Shown here: one piece after another, positions 1-6,322 of the stretch | Layout of the letters: each line of letters opens with the position of its first letter | Position numbering within the stretch: the first letter of the stretch is position 1 | DNA from: Chloroflexota bacterium | Lineage (GTDB): Bacteria > Chloroflexota > Chloroflexia > Thermomicrobiales > JADLAZ01 | Reading direction: 5' to 3' | DNA: 11,484 nt | Assembly (NCBI GenBank): GCA_020849725.1 | Contig: JADLAZ010000223.1 | Location: 1-11,484 of the forward strand | Program-made: the position numbers and the translations under genes | The notes under the pieces: model-generated | Told to the model about the DNA's origin: nothing | What the model saw: only the letters and a program-made list of their open reading frames with translations | The model's database searches: none

Positions 1-462
1 GATGCGGTGGTGGTGGCGCCGGATGTCGGCCGGGCGCGCTGGGCCGACAAGTACGGTGAACTGCTGGGCCTGCCGATCGCCGTCATGCACAAGCGCCGCG
101 GCAACGGCGGCCAGGTCGAGGTCGCGCACGTCGTCGGCGATGTCGAGGGGCTGCGGCCGATCGTCGTTGACGACATTATGGCCGGCGGCAGCGTGATCAC
201 CCAGTTACCGGCGCTGATCCAGGCCGGCGCTCGGCCGGAGATCACGCTGGCGGTGATTCACGGCGTGATCGTCGACAGGTGTCTGGCGCGGCTGGCCAGC
301 CCGCTCGTGAGCGAGTTGATCGTCACCGACACGATCGTCGTGCCGGCGGAGAAGCGGGTGGGCGGCAAGGTGACGGTCCTGAGCGTCGCGCCGCTGCTGG
401 CCGAAGCCATCCGCCGCACCCACGCCGACGAGTCGGTCAGCTCGATGTTCCAGGTAATGTAG
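1..462 (+). CDS. prs: Ribose-phosphate pyrophosphokinase (PRPP synthetase), C-terminal part, 5' truncated
   Basis: The reading frame is open from base 1, so the gene begins before the window; the 153 codons here are about the second half of a family of ~310 residues. PRPP synthetase makes 5-phosphoribosyl-1-pyrophosphate from ribose 5-phosphate and ATP for nucleotide, histidine and tryptophan synthesis in the cytoplasm. Seen: the VVVAPDVG strand, the HKRR catalytic-loop motif (family form DKRR), GDVEG followed by the VVDD strand of the PRPP-binding loop, VIHGV, VTDTIVVP, and the diagnostic tail LSVAPLLAEAIRR...ESVSSMF. Odd: the PRPP loop (bases 169-192) reads DDIMAGGS where the family normally has DD(I/M)(I/V)DTAGT, so it appears one residue short and lacks the Asp-Thr pair. 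It could therefore be a divergent paralogue, although the rest of the C-terminal half is well conserved. Confidence 0.9.
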   Translation, partial: DAVVVAPDVGRARWADKYGELLGLPIAVMHKRRGNGGQVEVAHVVGDVEGLRPIVVDDIMAGGSVITQLPALIQAGARPEITLAVIHGVIVDRCLARLASPLVSELIVTDTIVVPAEKRVGGKVTVLSVAPLLAEAIRRTHADESVSSMFQVM

Positions 463-477
463 GGACGCCGGGAACCT

Positions 478-500
478 GGTCGGCCGGCGATCGGCCGACC
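478..500 (+). terminator. Perfect hairpin just downstream of prs (no U-tract)
   Basis: GGTCGGCCG (478-486) and CGGCCGACC (492-500) form a perfect 9-bp GC-rich stem with a 5-nt loop, 15 nt after the prs stop and 31 nt before the next start. No run of T follows, so it is not a textbook intrinsic terminator. It could be a weak terminator, an attenuating or RNA-stabilising stem, or chance in GC-rich DNA. Confidence 0.4.
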
Positions 501-531
501 GTGGTCCGACCCCGGCTGGAGGAGGAGCGCG

Positions 532-1491
532 ATGGTCGGAGGCAAGATGCGGCGGCTGCTGGTCGTCGGCACGGGGCAAATGGGGCCGGGCATCGCCCTC
601 AGCGCCGCACGCGGGGGCTGCCAGGTGACGCTCTACGCCCGCAGCGACGCCAGCTTGGCGCGTGGCATGGACAACTGGCGCGCGGCGCTGGCCGACCTGC
701 GGCAGCACGAGATCGTCGATGCCGGCGAGGCCGAGCGCGCGGCCGCAGCCATCACCGGCACGACCGACCTGGCGGCTGCCGCGCGCACCGCTGAGTGGGT
801 CATCGAGTCGATCGCTGAAGACCTGACCGTCAAGCAGGAACTGTACCGCCGGCTGGATACCCTCTGCCCGCGCGAGACGATCCTCACCAGCAACACCTCT
901 GGCCTGCGGGCCACCGATATCGGAGCGGCGACCACCCGACCGACCCAGGTGCTGACGACCCACTTCTGGAACCCGCCGGCGCTGATGGAACTGGTCGAGG
1001 TCGTGCCCGGCGAGACCAATGACCCAGTGATTGCCCAGCGTGTGCTGGACGCGCTGAACAGTTGGGGCAACAAGGTGGCGGTGCTGGTGCGCAAGGATGT
1101 GCTGGGCCAGTTGGGCAACCGCTTGCAGCACGCACTCCTGCGCGAGTGCTGCTACCTGCTCGACCAGGGCGCCGCCGACGCCGAAACGCTCGATATCGTC
1201 CTGAAGAAGAGCTTCGGGCTACGGTCGCCGGTGATGGGACCGCTGGAGACGGCCGATCTGGTGGGCCTGCAGACGGTCGTCGCTATCCAGCGCTACCTGA
1301 CGCCCGATCTCTACAACGAGCCACGACCGGTACCCGTCCTGGAGCAGGCCGTGGCCGGCGGTCATCTCGGCGCCGCCACCGGCCAGGGCCTGCGCGACTG
1401 GACCGGCCGCGACCCGGACGACCTGCGCCGCCTGCGGCAGACCTACCTGCTGGAGTGGTTTGCCGCGCAGCGCCGCAAGCAGCGGCCATAG
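532..1491 (+). CDS. 3-hydroxyacyl-CoA dehydrogenase family NAD-dependent oxidoreductase
   Basis: A 319-residue protein with the two-domain build of the 3-hydroxyacyl-CoA dehydrogenase family, which oxidises a secondary alcohol on a CoA thioester or, in L-gulonate 3-dehydrogenase relatives, a sugar acid, using NAD. Seen: Rossmann motif GTGQMG at residues 13-18, SNTS at 120-123, the HFWNPP segment with catalytic His144, its partner Glu156 in LVEVVPG exactly 12 residues later, and Asn196 in GNRL. His-Glu and Ser-His spacings match the human mitochondrial enzyme. The helical C-terminal domain follows, with MGPLETADLVGL. The ATG at 532 is chosen because GGAGGAGGAG (518-527) lies just upstream; an in-frame ATG at 547 is less well placed. 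It lies 69 nt after prs on the same strand. No fatty-acid oxidation partner is visible, and the substrate cannot be told. Two enolase-superfamily sugar-acid dehydratases nearby make a sugar-acid substrate possible, but this is inference. Confidence 0.88.
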   Translation: MVGGKMRRLLVVGTGQMGPGIALSAARGGCQVTLYARSDASLARGMDNWRAALADLRQHEIVDAGEAERAAAAITGTTDLAAAARTAEWVIESIAEDLTVKQELYRRLDTLCPRETILTSNTSGLRATDIGAATTRPTQVLTTHFWNPPALMELVEVVPGETNDPVIAQRVLDALNSWGNKVAVLVRKDVLGQLGNRLQHALLRECCYLLDQGAADAETLDIVLKKSFGLRSPVMGPLETADLVGLQTVVAIQRYLTPDLYNEPRPVPVLEQAVAGGHLGAATGQGLRDWTGRDPDDLRRLRQTYLLEWFAAQRRKQRP

Positions 1492-1500
1492 CCATCGCCG

Positions 1501-2007
1501 TTACGGAGCCGTCTCCGTGCGGTAGGGCACGAAGCCACGCGCCAGATAGTTCGCCAGCGCGTGAGGGCCATCGAGCGTGCAGGTATGCAGCCAGACTCGC
1601 TCGGCGCCATCGTCGAAGGCGCGACCAACACCGACCGACAGCAGGTGCTTGCCCAGCCCGCGCCCGTGGAATGCCGGAATCAGGCCGAAGTAGGCAATTT
1701 CGACGCCCGGCTCGCTCGCGGCGTGGTCTAGCTCGATGTAGCCGGCCGGTGTGCCCTGCACGTGCAGCACGAGCAGTTTCACCTCCGGCCGACTCAGGTG
1801 CGCGTGCAGGCGCTCGTCGGTCCAGGCCAACCGGTCCACCCAGGTGTAGTCGCGGCCGACGGCGTCATACAGGAAGCGATAGTAGGCCACCAGCGGCACG
1901 CACGCCTCCTGCACGTGCAGGTACGGGTCGGCGCTGAACGCCGGCCGGAACGTCGCCCGCGAGCAAAGCTCCAAGTAGGTCGTCATGACGGCGGCCACCG
2001 GGGGCAT
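1501..2007 (-). CDS. GNAT family N-acetyltransferase
   Basis: A 168-residue protein of the Gcn5-related acetyltransferase fold, which moves acetyl from acetyl-CoA to an amine. Seen: the acetyl-CoA loop HGRGLGK at about residues 114-120, preceded by strand VEIAYFGLIP, and the C-terminal motif B region CTLDGPHALANYLARGF, the usual GNAT ending. The N-terminal half (TYLEL...YRFLYDAVG...W) holds the acceptor site and gives no clear substrate. The start is uncertain: GGAGG at 2019-2023 stands 5 nt from a GTG at 2013 and 11 nt from the ATG at 2007, and an ATG at 1986 has no ribosome site. The ATG at 2007 is a compromise; the GTG adds two residues. An upstream extension would run into the neighbouring dehydratase. 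It lies 28 nt behind that gene, so probably co-transcribed, and ends 9 nt from the convergent dehydrogenase. Confidence 0.82.
   Translation of the reverse strand: MPPVAAVMTTYLELCSRATFRPAFSADPYLHVQEACVPLVAYYRFLYDAVGRDYTWVDRLAWTDERLHAHLSRPEVKLLVLHVQGTPAGYIELDHAASEPGVEIAYFGLIPAFHGRGLGKHLLSVGVGRAFDDGAERVWLHTCTLDGPHALANYLARGFVPYRTETAP
1503..1518. terminator. Hairpin at the convergent gene junction
   Basis: ACGGAG (1503-1508) and CTCCGT (1513-1518) form a perfect 6-bp stem with a 4-nt loop at the point where the dehydrogenase (ending 1491) and the GNAT gene (ending 1501) converge. It lies inside the last codons of the GNAT gene. There is no T-run on either strand, so any role as a bidirectional terminator is weakly supported. 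Confidence 0.25.
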
Positions 2008-2035
2008 AGGCACGAGTACCTCCACGGCGGGGCCG

Positions 2036-3169
2036 CTACCAGTTGGTGAAGCTGCCGTCGAGTCGCCGGTAGTGGGGGAACTCGGCCAGCTGGAATGGGT
2101 GCTTCTTCGCCGCCTCCTCATCGAAGACGACGCCCAGTCCCGGCGCGGTCGGCGGCAGCAGATAGCCGTCTTCCCAGGTCATTTGCACCGGCACGACGTC
2201 GGCCAGCGTGCTGCCCGGCCGGCGCGGTTGTTCCATGACGCCGACATTGGGCGCGGCCAGGTTGAGGTGCAGGCAGGCCGCCGACGACACCGGCCCCAGC
2301 GGATTGTGCAGCGCCAGATTGATGTAGTGTGCCTCGCACCAGCCAGCGATCTTGCGCGCCTCAGTGATGCCGCCGACGATGCACAGGTCGATGCGGGCGT
2401 AGTCGGTTAACTCTTCCTCGATCACCTGGCGGAACTGGAACTTGGTCGCGAACTGCTCGCCGACCGCGAGAGGCGCCGCCGTCTGCTGGCGGACCAGCCG
2501 CAGCGACTGCGGGCTCTCTGAGCGCAGCGGGTCCTCGATGAAGAAGGGGCGGAACTGCTCGCTGGCGCGGCAGAGCTGGATCGCCGCTGGCACTTCCAAC
2601 CGGGTGTGGACATCGAAGCAAAGCTCGATTTCATCGCCGACCGCCTTGCGGATAGCCTCGAACTGGCGCAGCGCCAACCGCACCGCCGGCCCACCCTCCA
2701 TTACCAGCCCGTCGGACTGGATACCCCAGCGCACGAACTTCCAGCCCTCGGCCGTCGTGCGCACGCACGACTCCACCAGCTCGTCGACCGTGTGGCCAGT
2801 GTTGTGCGGGTAGCAGACAACCTTGTCGCGCGCCAGGCCGCCAAGCAATTGGTAGACCGGCACGCCGAGCGCCTTGCCCTGGATATCCCACAGGGCAATA
2901 TCGATGGCAGAGATGGCGGCACAGACGATCTTCTCACCAGGGAAGAAGCCACCGCGGTGGAGCATCTGCCAGATGTACTCGATCCGGTTGGCGTCCTGGC
3001 CGATCAGCAGCGGCTTGAAATGCTCGATAGCGCCGACGACGGCCAACTCGCGGCTGGTGATGCCGGCCTCACCGACGCCGGTCAGGCCGGCGTCAGTCTC
3101 GACGACGACGAACAGAAAATTGCGGCCGCCACCCCACACTGTGTACGGACGAACGTCGGTGATCTTCAT
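2036..3169 (-). CDS. Mandelate racemase/muconate lactonizing (enolase superfamily) enzyme, galactonate dehydratase-like
   Basis: A full-length 377-residue enolase-superfamily protein. Members remove the proton alpha to a carboxylate; the galactonate-dehydratase branch turns an acid sugar into a 2-keto-3-deoxy acid. Seen: the N-terminal capping domain (residues 1-115) with ETDAGLTGVGE, then the barrel with metal ligands Asp186 (in CFDVHTR), Glu212 (in FIEDPL) and Glu238 (in VGEQF). His188 sits two residues after the first ligand, as in DgoD. A second acid-base pair is Asp261 (in DLCIVGGITEARKIAGW) with His288 (in LALHNPLGPVSSAACLHL), followed by VMEQ at 311-314. The last two blocks match the galactonate dehydratase signature closely. 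GGGAGG stands 4 nt before the ATG. Galactonate, mannonate or another aldonate is possible; the barrel fixes the subgroup, not the substrate. The next gene downstream is the GNAT gene, 28 nt away. Confidence 0.88.
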   Translation of the reverse strand: MKITDVRPYTVWGGGRNFLFVVVETDAGLTGVGEAGITSRELAVVGAIEHFKPLLIGQDANRIEYIWQMLHRGGFFPGEKIVCAAISAIDIALWDIQGKALGVPVYQLLGGLARDKVVCYPHNTGHTVDELVESCVRTTAEGWKFVRWGIQSDGLVMEGGPAVRLALRQFEAIRKAVGDEIELCFDVHTRLEVPAAIQLCRASEQFRPFFIEDPLRSESPQSLRLVRQQTAAPLAVGEQFATKFQFRQVIEEELTDYARIDLCIVGGITEARKIAGWCEAHYINLALHNPLGPVSSAACLHLNLAAPNVGVMEQPRRPGSTLADVVPVQMTWEDGYLLPPTAPGLGVVFDEEAAKKHPFQLAEFPHYRRLDGSFTNW

Positions 3170-3281
3170 GCAGCCTCCCGCGTGCCGCCGGCCCGCCCGT
3201 CACCAGCGTGACCAAGGCGCCGGTCCGCACGGCACTGTCGCACTGCCGCCGGCCACCGTCAACGCGCTCACTCGCGGGACG
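3170..3281. other. Short intergenic stretch between nitroreductase and dehydratase genes
   Basis: 112 nt separate the nitroreductase stop from the dehydratase start on the minus strand. The stretch is GC-rich. Apart from the GGGAGG ribosome site next to the dehydratase ATG, no promoter-like hexamers, strong hairpin or T-run were seen. Confidence 0.4.
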
Positions 3282-3836
3282 CTAGCTGACCGGCTCGGTC
3301 CAGCGGTCGCGGGAGACTAGCTCCGCAATTGGTTTGCGCCCTGGATTGGCGCGGGTCGGCCGTGGGTCGGTGGTTGACACCGGGTAGCCAATGGCGACAA
3401 CCGAGCGCGCCGTGCGCTCGGCAGGGATGCCCAGCAACTGCTTCGCCATCTCCCGGTGCGATGGCTCGCCGTACCAGGCGACCCCGCCGCCCAACCCGAG
3501 CGCGTGCGCGGCAATCAGCAGCCGTTCGGTGACGCGACCCTCGTCATACGCCTCACTGGCTTCGTTGTCGCCGTTGAGGATGATGGCGATGCCCAGCGGC
3601 GCCTCGGCCAGCCAGTTGATCGGCGTGCGCAACTGGCTGATCCGGCGCAGGAGGTCCCGGTCGGTGATGGCGATGAAGCGCCACGGCTGGGTGTTGCGCG
3701 AGCTGCCGGTCCAGCGCGCCACTTGCAGGAGTTGCTCGACGAGCGCGTCGGGCACCGGATCGGGCCGGTACTGGCGCGCCTGCCGCACGGTGCGCACGGT
3801 CTCCACCATCGCCTGGGCGTCAGCCTGGCTGACCAT
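3282..3836 (-). CDS. Nitroreductase family FMN-dependent oxidoreductase
   Basis: A 184-residue single-domain protein of the nitroreductase fold, whose members bind FMN as dimers and reduce nitro compounds, quinones or flavins with NAD(P)H. Seen: the N-terminal FMN-phosphate motif (VRTVRQARQYRPDPVP), SSRNTQPWRF (family form PSxxNxQPWxF), the central EGRVTERLLIAAHALGLGGGVAWYG helix and strand, and VVAIGYP near the C terminus followed by RPTRANPGRKP, the usual RK(P/S)-type ending. The ATG at 3836 is preferred over the ATG at 3842: AGGAGG (3843-3848) directly abuts the 3842 codon but lies 6 nt from the 3836 one. It lies between the aminotransferase (78 nt upstream) and the dehydratase. The substrate cannot be told; such genes often serve as general flavin reductases, and similar proteins in cofactor pathways exist. 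Confidence 0.87.
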   Translation of the reverse strand: MVSQADAQAMVETVRTVRQARQYRPDPVPDALVEQLLQVARWTGSSRNTQPWRFIAITDRDLLRRISQLRTPINWLAEAPLGIAIILNGDNEASEAYDEGRVTERLLIAAHALGLGGGVAWYGEPSHREMAKQLLGIPAERTARSVVAIGYPVSTTDPRPTRANPGRKPIAELVSRDRWTEPVS

Positions 3837-3842
3837 CCTCAT

Positions 3843-3848
3843 CCTCCT
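3843..3848 (-). promoter_or_regulatory. Ribosome binding site that fixes the nitroreductase start
   Basis: A full AGGAGG on the minus strand. It touches the first candidate ATG (3842) with zero spacing but is 6 nt from the second ATG (3836), so translation should start at 3836. A 13-bp palindrome TGACC-GGT-GGTCA (3848-3860) adjoins the site and could fold next to it. Confidence 0.6.
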
Positions 3849-3914
3849 GACCGGTGGTCACAAACGCTCCATCAAGTTGGCTGGACGGCTGTCCCTGGCT
3901 GCTGGGCGCGAGCC

Positions 3915-5039
3915 TCACCGGCCCGACGCCAGTACCGCACCCAGCGCCGTCAGGCAGCGATCGACATCGTCGTCGTCATTGTAGCCGTGAACCGAGATGC
4001 GCACCCGGCCCTCACCCTCCCAGACCAGCACGCCACGCTGGAACAGCGCCGCTTGCAGCCGCGGCCCTTCGTCGGTGGCGAAGCAGTAGTTGCCAGCCCG
4101 CCGCGCGGCCGGCGCCGGCGTCAGCACTGGCAGCCCCAGCGCCAGCAGCCCATCCCGCAGGCGCTCGCCAAGGCGAAGGACGTGCGCCTCAATCCGCTCG
4201 ATGCCCGCCGCCAGCAGGTAGTCCGCGCCACTGCTGGTCACGTAGACACTCGGAAACGCCGGATTACCTAGCTCTAGCCGCGCGGCGTCGGGCTTGAGCG
4301 TGTAGGCCGTCCGGTCGGCCGGGCCGCCACGGCTGGCAACCGACGCCCAGCCGACGAGTGCCGAGTCCAGATCCGGCCAGCGGTGGCGGTTCCAGGCGCA
4401 GATGCCCAGCCCGTGCGCGCCAAGGATCCACTTGTAACAGCAGGAGACGGCCAGGTCGCACAGGTCTGCCCGCACTGGCACGACGCCGAGGGCGTGCGAG
4501 ACATCGACGATCAGGCGTGCCCCGACCCGGTCGGCCAGCGCCCTCAGCGCGGGCAGGTCGTGGCGCACGCCGCTGTAGTAGGAAACATGGCTCGTCGCCA
4601 GCACGCGCGTCCGGTCGTCCATCGCCGCCGCCAGCGCGTCCAGGTCGGCGTCGCCGGCGCGGGTCGGCACCACGCGCACGTCGACGCCGCGCGCCCGCGC
4701 CCAGGGGTAGATCACCGATGGGTACTCGATGGCTTCGACCACGACGTTGTCGCCCGGCCGCCAGGCGATCGCCAGCGCGGCGACGTTGATGCCGTCCGAG
4801 GCGCTGCCCAGCAGCGCGATGTCGCCCGGCTCGATGTGCAGCAGCCGAGCGAAGCGCTGCTTGGCCTCGGCGTAGACGGCAAAGTGGTTGGCCCGGCCGG
4901 GCATGCCGCGGCTCTTGTCGAGGCTGAAGCGCAGCAGCGCGTCGACGTTGCGCTTCAGGAATGGCGTCTCGCCGCCGGCGCACAGGTGCGCGACATCCTC
5001 GACGCCGATGAAGTCGCTCTTTGGCAGAATGCTGCCCAT
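3915..5039 (-). CDS. Aminotransferase class V (cysteine desulfurase/isopenicillin-N-epimerase-like) PLP enzyme
   Basis: A 374-residue fold-type I PLP enzyme. Seen: LLGSASDGINVAA (cofactor phosphate and ring region, about 77-89), EYPSVIYPW (about 105-113), SHVSYYSG at 150-157, the pyridine-nitrogen aspartate Asp179 in IVDVSHALG with His182, and the Schiff-base lysine Lys203 in SCCYKWILGAHGLG. The C-terminal domain ends in RVRISVHGYNDDDDVDR, the family's RISxHxYN signature. Such proteins include cysteine desulfurases, selenocysteine lyases and epimerase or lyase relatives. No free catalytic cysteine loop typical of group I desulfurases (SSGSAC) is visible, so sulfur donation is not shown. It lies 46 nt downstream of the Nudix gene at the end of the Mo-hydroxylase maturation run, where a sulfur source for XdhC would make sense, but this is only an inference. 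A GAGGGGG purine run precedes the ATG. Confidence 0.85.
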   Translation of the reverse strand: MGSILPKSDFIGVEDVAHLCAGGETPFLKRNVDALLRFSLDKSRGMPGRANHFAVYAEAKQRFARLLHIEPGDIALLGSASDGINVAALAIAWRPGDNVVVEAIEYPSVIYPWARARGVDVRVVPTRAGDADLDALAAAMDDRTRVLATSHVSYYSGVRHDLPALRALADRVGARLIVDVSHALGVVPVRADLCDLAVSCCYKWILGAHGLGICAWNRHRWPDLDSALVGWASVASRGGPADRTAYTLKPDAARLELGNPAFPSVYVTSSGADYLLAAGIERIEAHVLRLGERLRDGLLALGLPVLTPAPAARRAGNYCFATDEGPRLQAALFQRGVLVWEGEGRVRISVHGYNDDDDVDRCLTALGAVLASGR

Positions 5040-5085
5040 GACGCCCCCTCACCTTCTCCGATGGCCACCCGACTGACGCCGCACT

Positions 5086-5652
5086 TTACACGTCTGGCCG
5101 GTCCAGCGCCAGGGACGTGCCCGAAGCCCCGGCGCGTGAGCGCGCCAGCGTGGCGAGGTAGTCGGCGATGATGCGTTCATCCTGCGGAAAGGCCAGTCGA
5201 GGCAAGTCGACCGGGTCGAACAAGGCGACAGCCGCCACCTCATCGCCGGCCGCGAAGGTGTCGGCCAGTGGCGTAGCGGTGTAGACGGCCAGCACGACCG
5301 GGTTGCCAGCGCGCGAGTAGAGGCCGAGCAATCGATCGACGCGCACCGGCAGCCGCACCTCTTCCAGCGTCTCGCGCGCCGCGGCCTCCTCGACCACTTC
5401 GCCGCGATCGACGAAGCCGGACGGGAAGGTCCAGGCGCCCCGGCCCGGGTCGATGGCGCGCTGCTGGAGGAGGATGCGCCCGTCGATGGCGACGATCACT
5501 GCCACCGCGAGCTTGGGGTCGTCGAAGACGGGGCGCTGGCAGTCAATGCAGAACGGCCGCGCCCGGCCGTGGATGTGACGCTCGGTCAGCGGCCGGCCGC
5601 AGCCGCGGCAGTAGCCCAGCGGCGCGGGCGGGTCGGCCGGCGCATCAGTCAT
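5086..5652 (-). CDS. Nudix hydrolase with N-terminal zinc ribbon
   Basis: A 188-residue protein that would hydrolyse a nucleoside diphosphate linked to another group (X), with Mg2+. Seen: an N-terminal zinc ribbon with Cys15-x2-Cys18 and Cys35-x2-Cys38, then the Nudix domain with WTFPSGF and the Nudix box from Gly79: Glu85, Arg93-Glu94 and Glu97-Glu98, the metal-binding core. The box ends VRL where GX5EX7REUXEEXGU expects x-Gly-U, so Gly is replaced by Arg100; the catalytic glutamates are intact. The start at 5652 overlaps the MocA-like stop by 8 bases (ATGACTGA), a translational-coupling arrangement; the frame is open far upstream but only as a shadow of that gene. Zinc-ribbon Nudix proteins include NADH pyrophosphatase relatives. 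Its coupling to a molybdopterin nucleotidyltransferase hints at a dinucleotide-type substrate, which is not proven. Confidence 0.9.
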   Translation of the reverse strand: MTDAPADPPAPLGYCRGCGRPLTERHIHGRARPFCIDCQRPVFDDPKLAVAVIVAIDGRILLQQRAIDPGRGAWTFPSGFVDRGEVVEEAAARETLEEVRLPVRVDRLLGLYSRAGNPVVLAVYTATPLADTFAAGDEVAAVALFDPVDLPRLAFPQDERIIADYLATLARSRAGASGTSLALDRPDV

Positions 5653-6322
5653 CGTCGCGTGGTCCTGGCCGCGCCGCTGGTGTCGATGACGCGGCGGCTG
5701 GCTCCGGGCCGGGATCCGGGCCGGGATCCGGCTCGCCGGCAGCGCGCAGCACAGCGCGATAATCGTCCCACGTGTCGATGTCGGCCGGCGGGGCCGACTC
5801 GTCGACGGCGACGTCGTGGACAAGGTCCGGACGCTGGCGGAGCAACGGCCGCGCGCCCTGGTCGCCGGTGAGAGCCTGCAGGAGCGGATAGGTGGCGCGC
5901 GCGAACAGCACGGGGTTGCCACGCACGCCGCCGTAGGCCGGCGCGACGATCGGGCCGGCGCCGGCATGGAACGCGGCGATCAGCCGGTCGATGACCGCGA
6001 CCGATTGCAGCGGCTGGTCGCCTAGCAGGAAGACGACCGCGTCGGCGTTCCCCTCGATCACCGCCAGCCCGGCCCGCAGCGACGTCGCCTGACCGTTCTG
6101 GTAGGCGGAATTGATCACCGGCCGGGCGGCGCCGAATCGCACCTGGGCCATGACTTCGGCAGCGCTGCCGCCCAGCACGACGACAACATCGTCAAGTTGG
6201 GCCTGTGCTACGCGCGCCAGCGTCGCCTCGAGCAGCGGCCGGCCACGAAACGGCAGCAGTTGCTTTGGCCGGCCGAGCCGGCTGGAGGCGCCGGCAGCCA
6301 GCACGACGCCAGCGATCACCAC
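5645..6322 (-). CDS. mocA: MobA/MocA-like molybdenum cofactor nucleotidyltransferase
   Basis: A 225-residue NTP-transferase. MocA joins CMP (MobA: GMP) to molybdopterin, producing the dinucleotide cofactor used by xanthine-dehydrogenase and CO-dehydrogenase family enzymes. Seen: LAAGASSRLGRPKQLLPF at residues 8-25 with the glycine-rich signature, Arg15 and Lys20; NSAYQNGQATSLRAGL at about 71-86; GDQP at 101-104 (metal-binding Asp); YGGVRGNPVLF; and a final DIDTWDDY, which fits the MocA branch. The start GTG at 6322 overlaps the XdhC stop and has GAGG 7 nt upstream; a second GTG at 6319 would give a GTGA junction. The C-terminal tail after YRAVLRAAGE is a Pro/Gly/Asp/Ala-rich, probably disordered extension, partly made by a 12-bp tandem repeat. 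The neighbouring XdhC genes make the CTP-using MocA role more likely than MobA. Confidence 0.88.
   Translation of the reverse strand: MVIAGVVLAAGASSRLGRPKQLLPFRGRPLLEATLARVAQAQLDDVVVVLGGSAAEVMAQVRFGAARPVINSAYQNGQATSLRAGLAVIEGNADAVVFLLGDQPLQSVAVIDRLIAAFHAGAGPIVAPAYGGVRGNPVLFARATYPLLQALTGDQGARPLLRQRPDLVHDVAVDESAPPADIDTWDDYRAVLRAAGEPDPGPDPGPEPAAASSTPAARPGPRDDD
5704..5731 (-). repeat. 12-bp tandem repeat, 2.3 copies, in the 3' end of the MocA-like gene
   Basis: The plus-strand unit CCGGGCCGGGAT occurs twice head to tail (5704-5715, 5716-5727) with a partial third copy. The period is a multiple of three, so changes in copy number keep the frame. It codes for the repeated tetrapeptide PDPG in the tail of the nucleotidyltransferase. 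Confidence 0.8.

Noticed and set aside
205..1131. 308-codon minus-strand frame across prs and the dehydrogenase
   Set aside because: It is His/Arg/Gln-rich shadow sequence opposite two clearly conserved genes and has no motif of its own.
3456..5171. Long plus-strand frames (3456-4271 and 4383-5171) opposite nitroreductase and aminotransferase genes
   Set aside because: The minus-strand proteins carry all family motifs; the plus-strand translations are Arg/Gln/Ala-rich shadows.
5653..5967. N-terminal extension of the Nudix frame up to 5967
   Set aside because: The added 105 residues are Arg/Ser/Pro-rich and overlap the MocA-like gene in another frame; the zinc ribbon begins just after the ATG at 5652, which has the coupled ATGACTGA junction.
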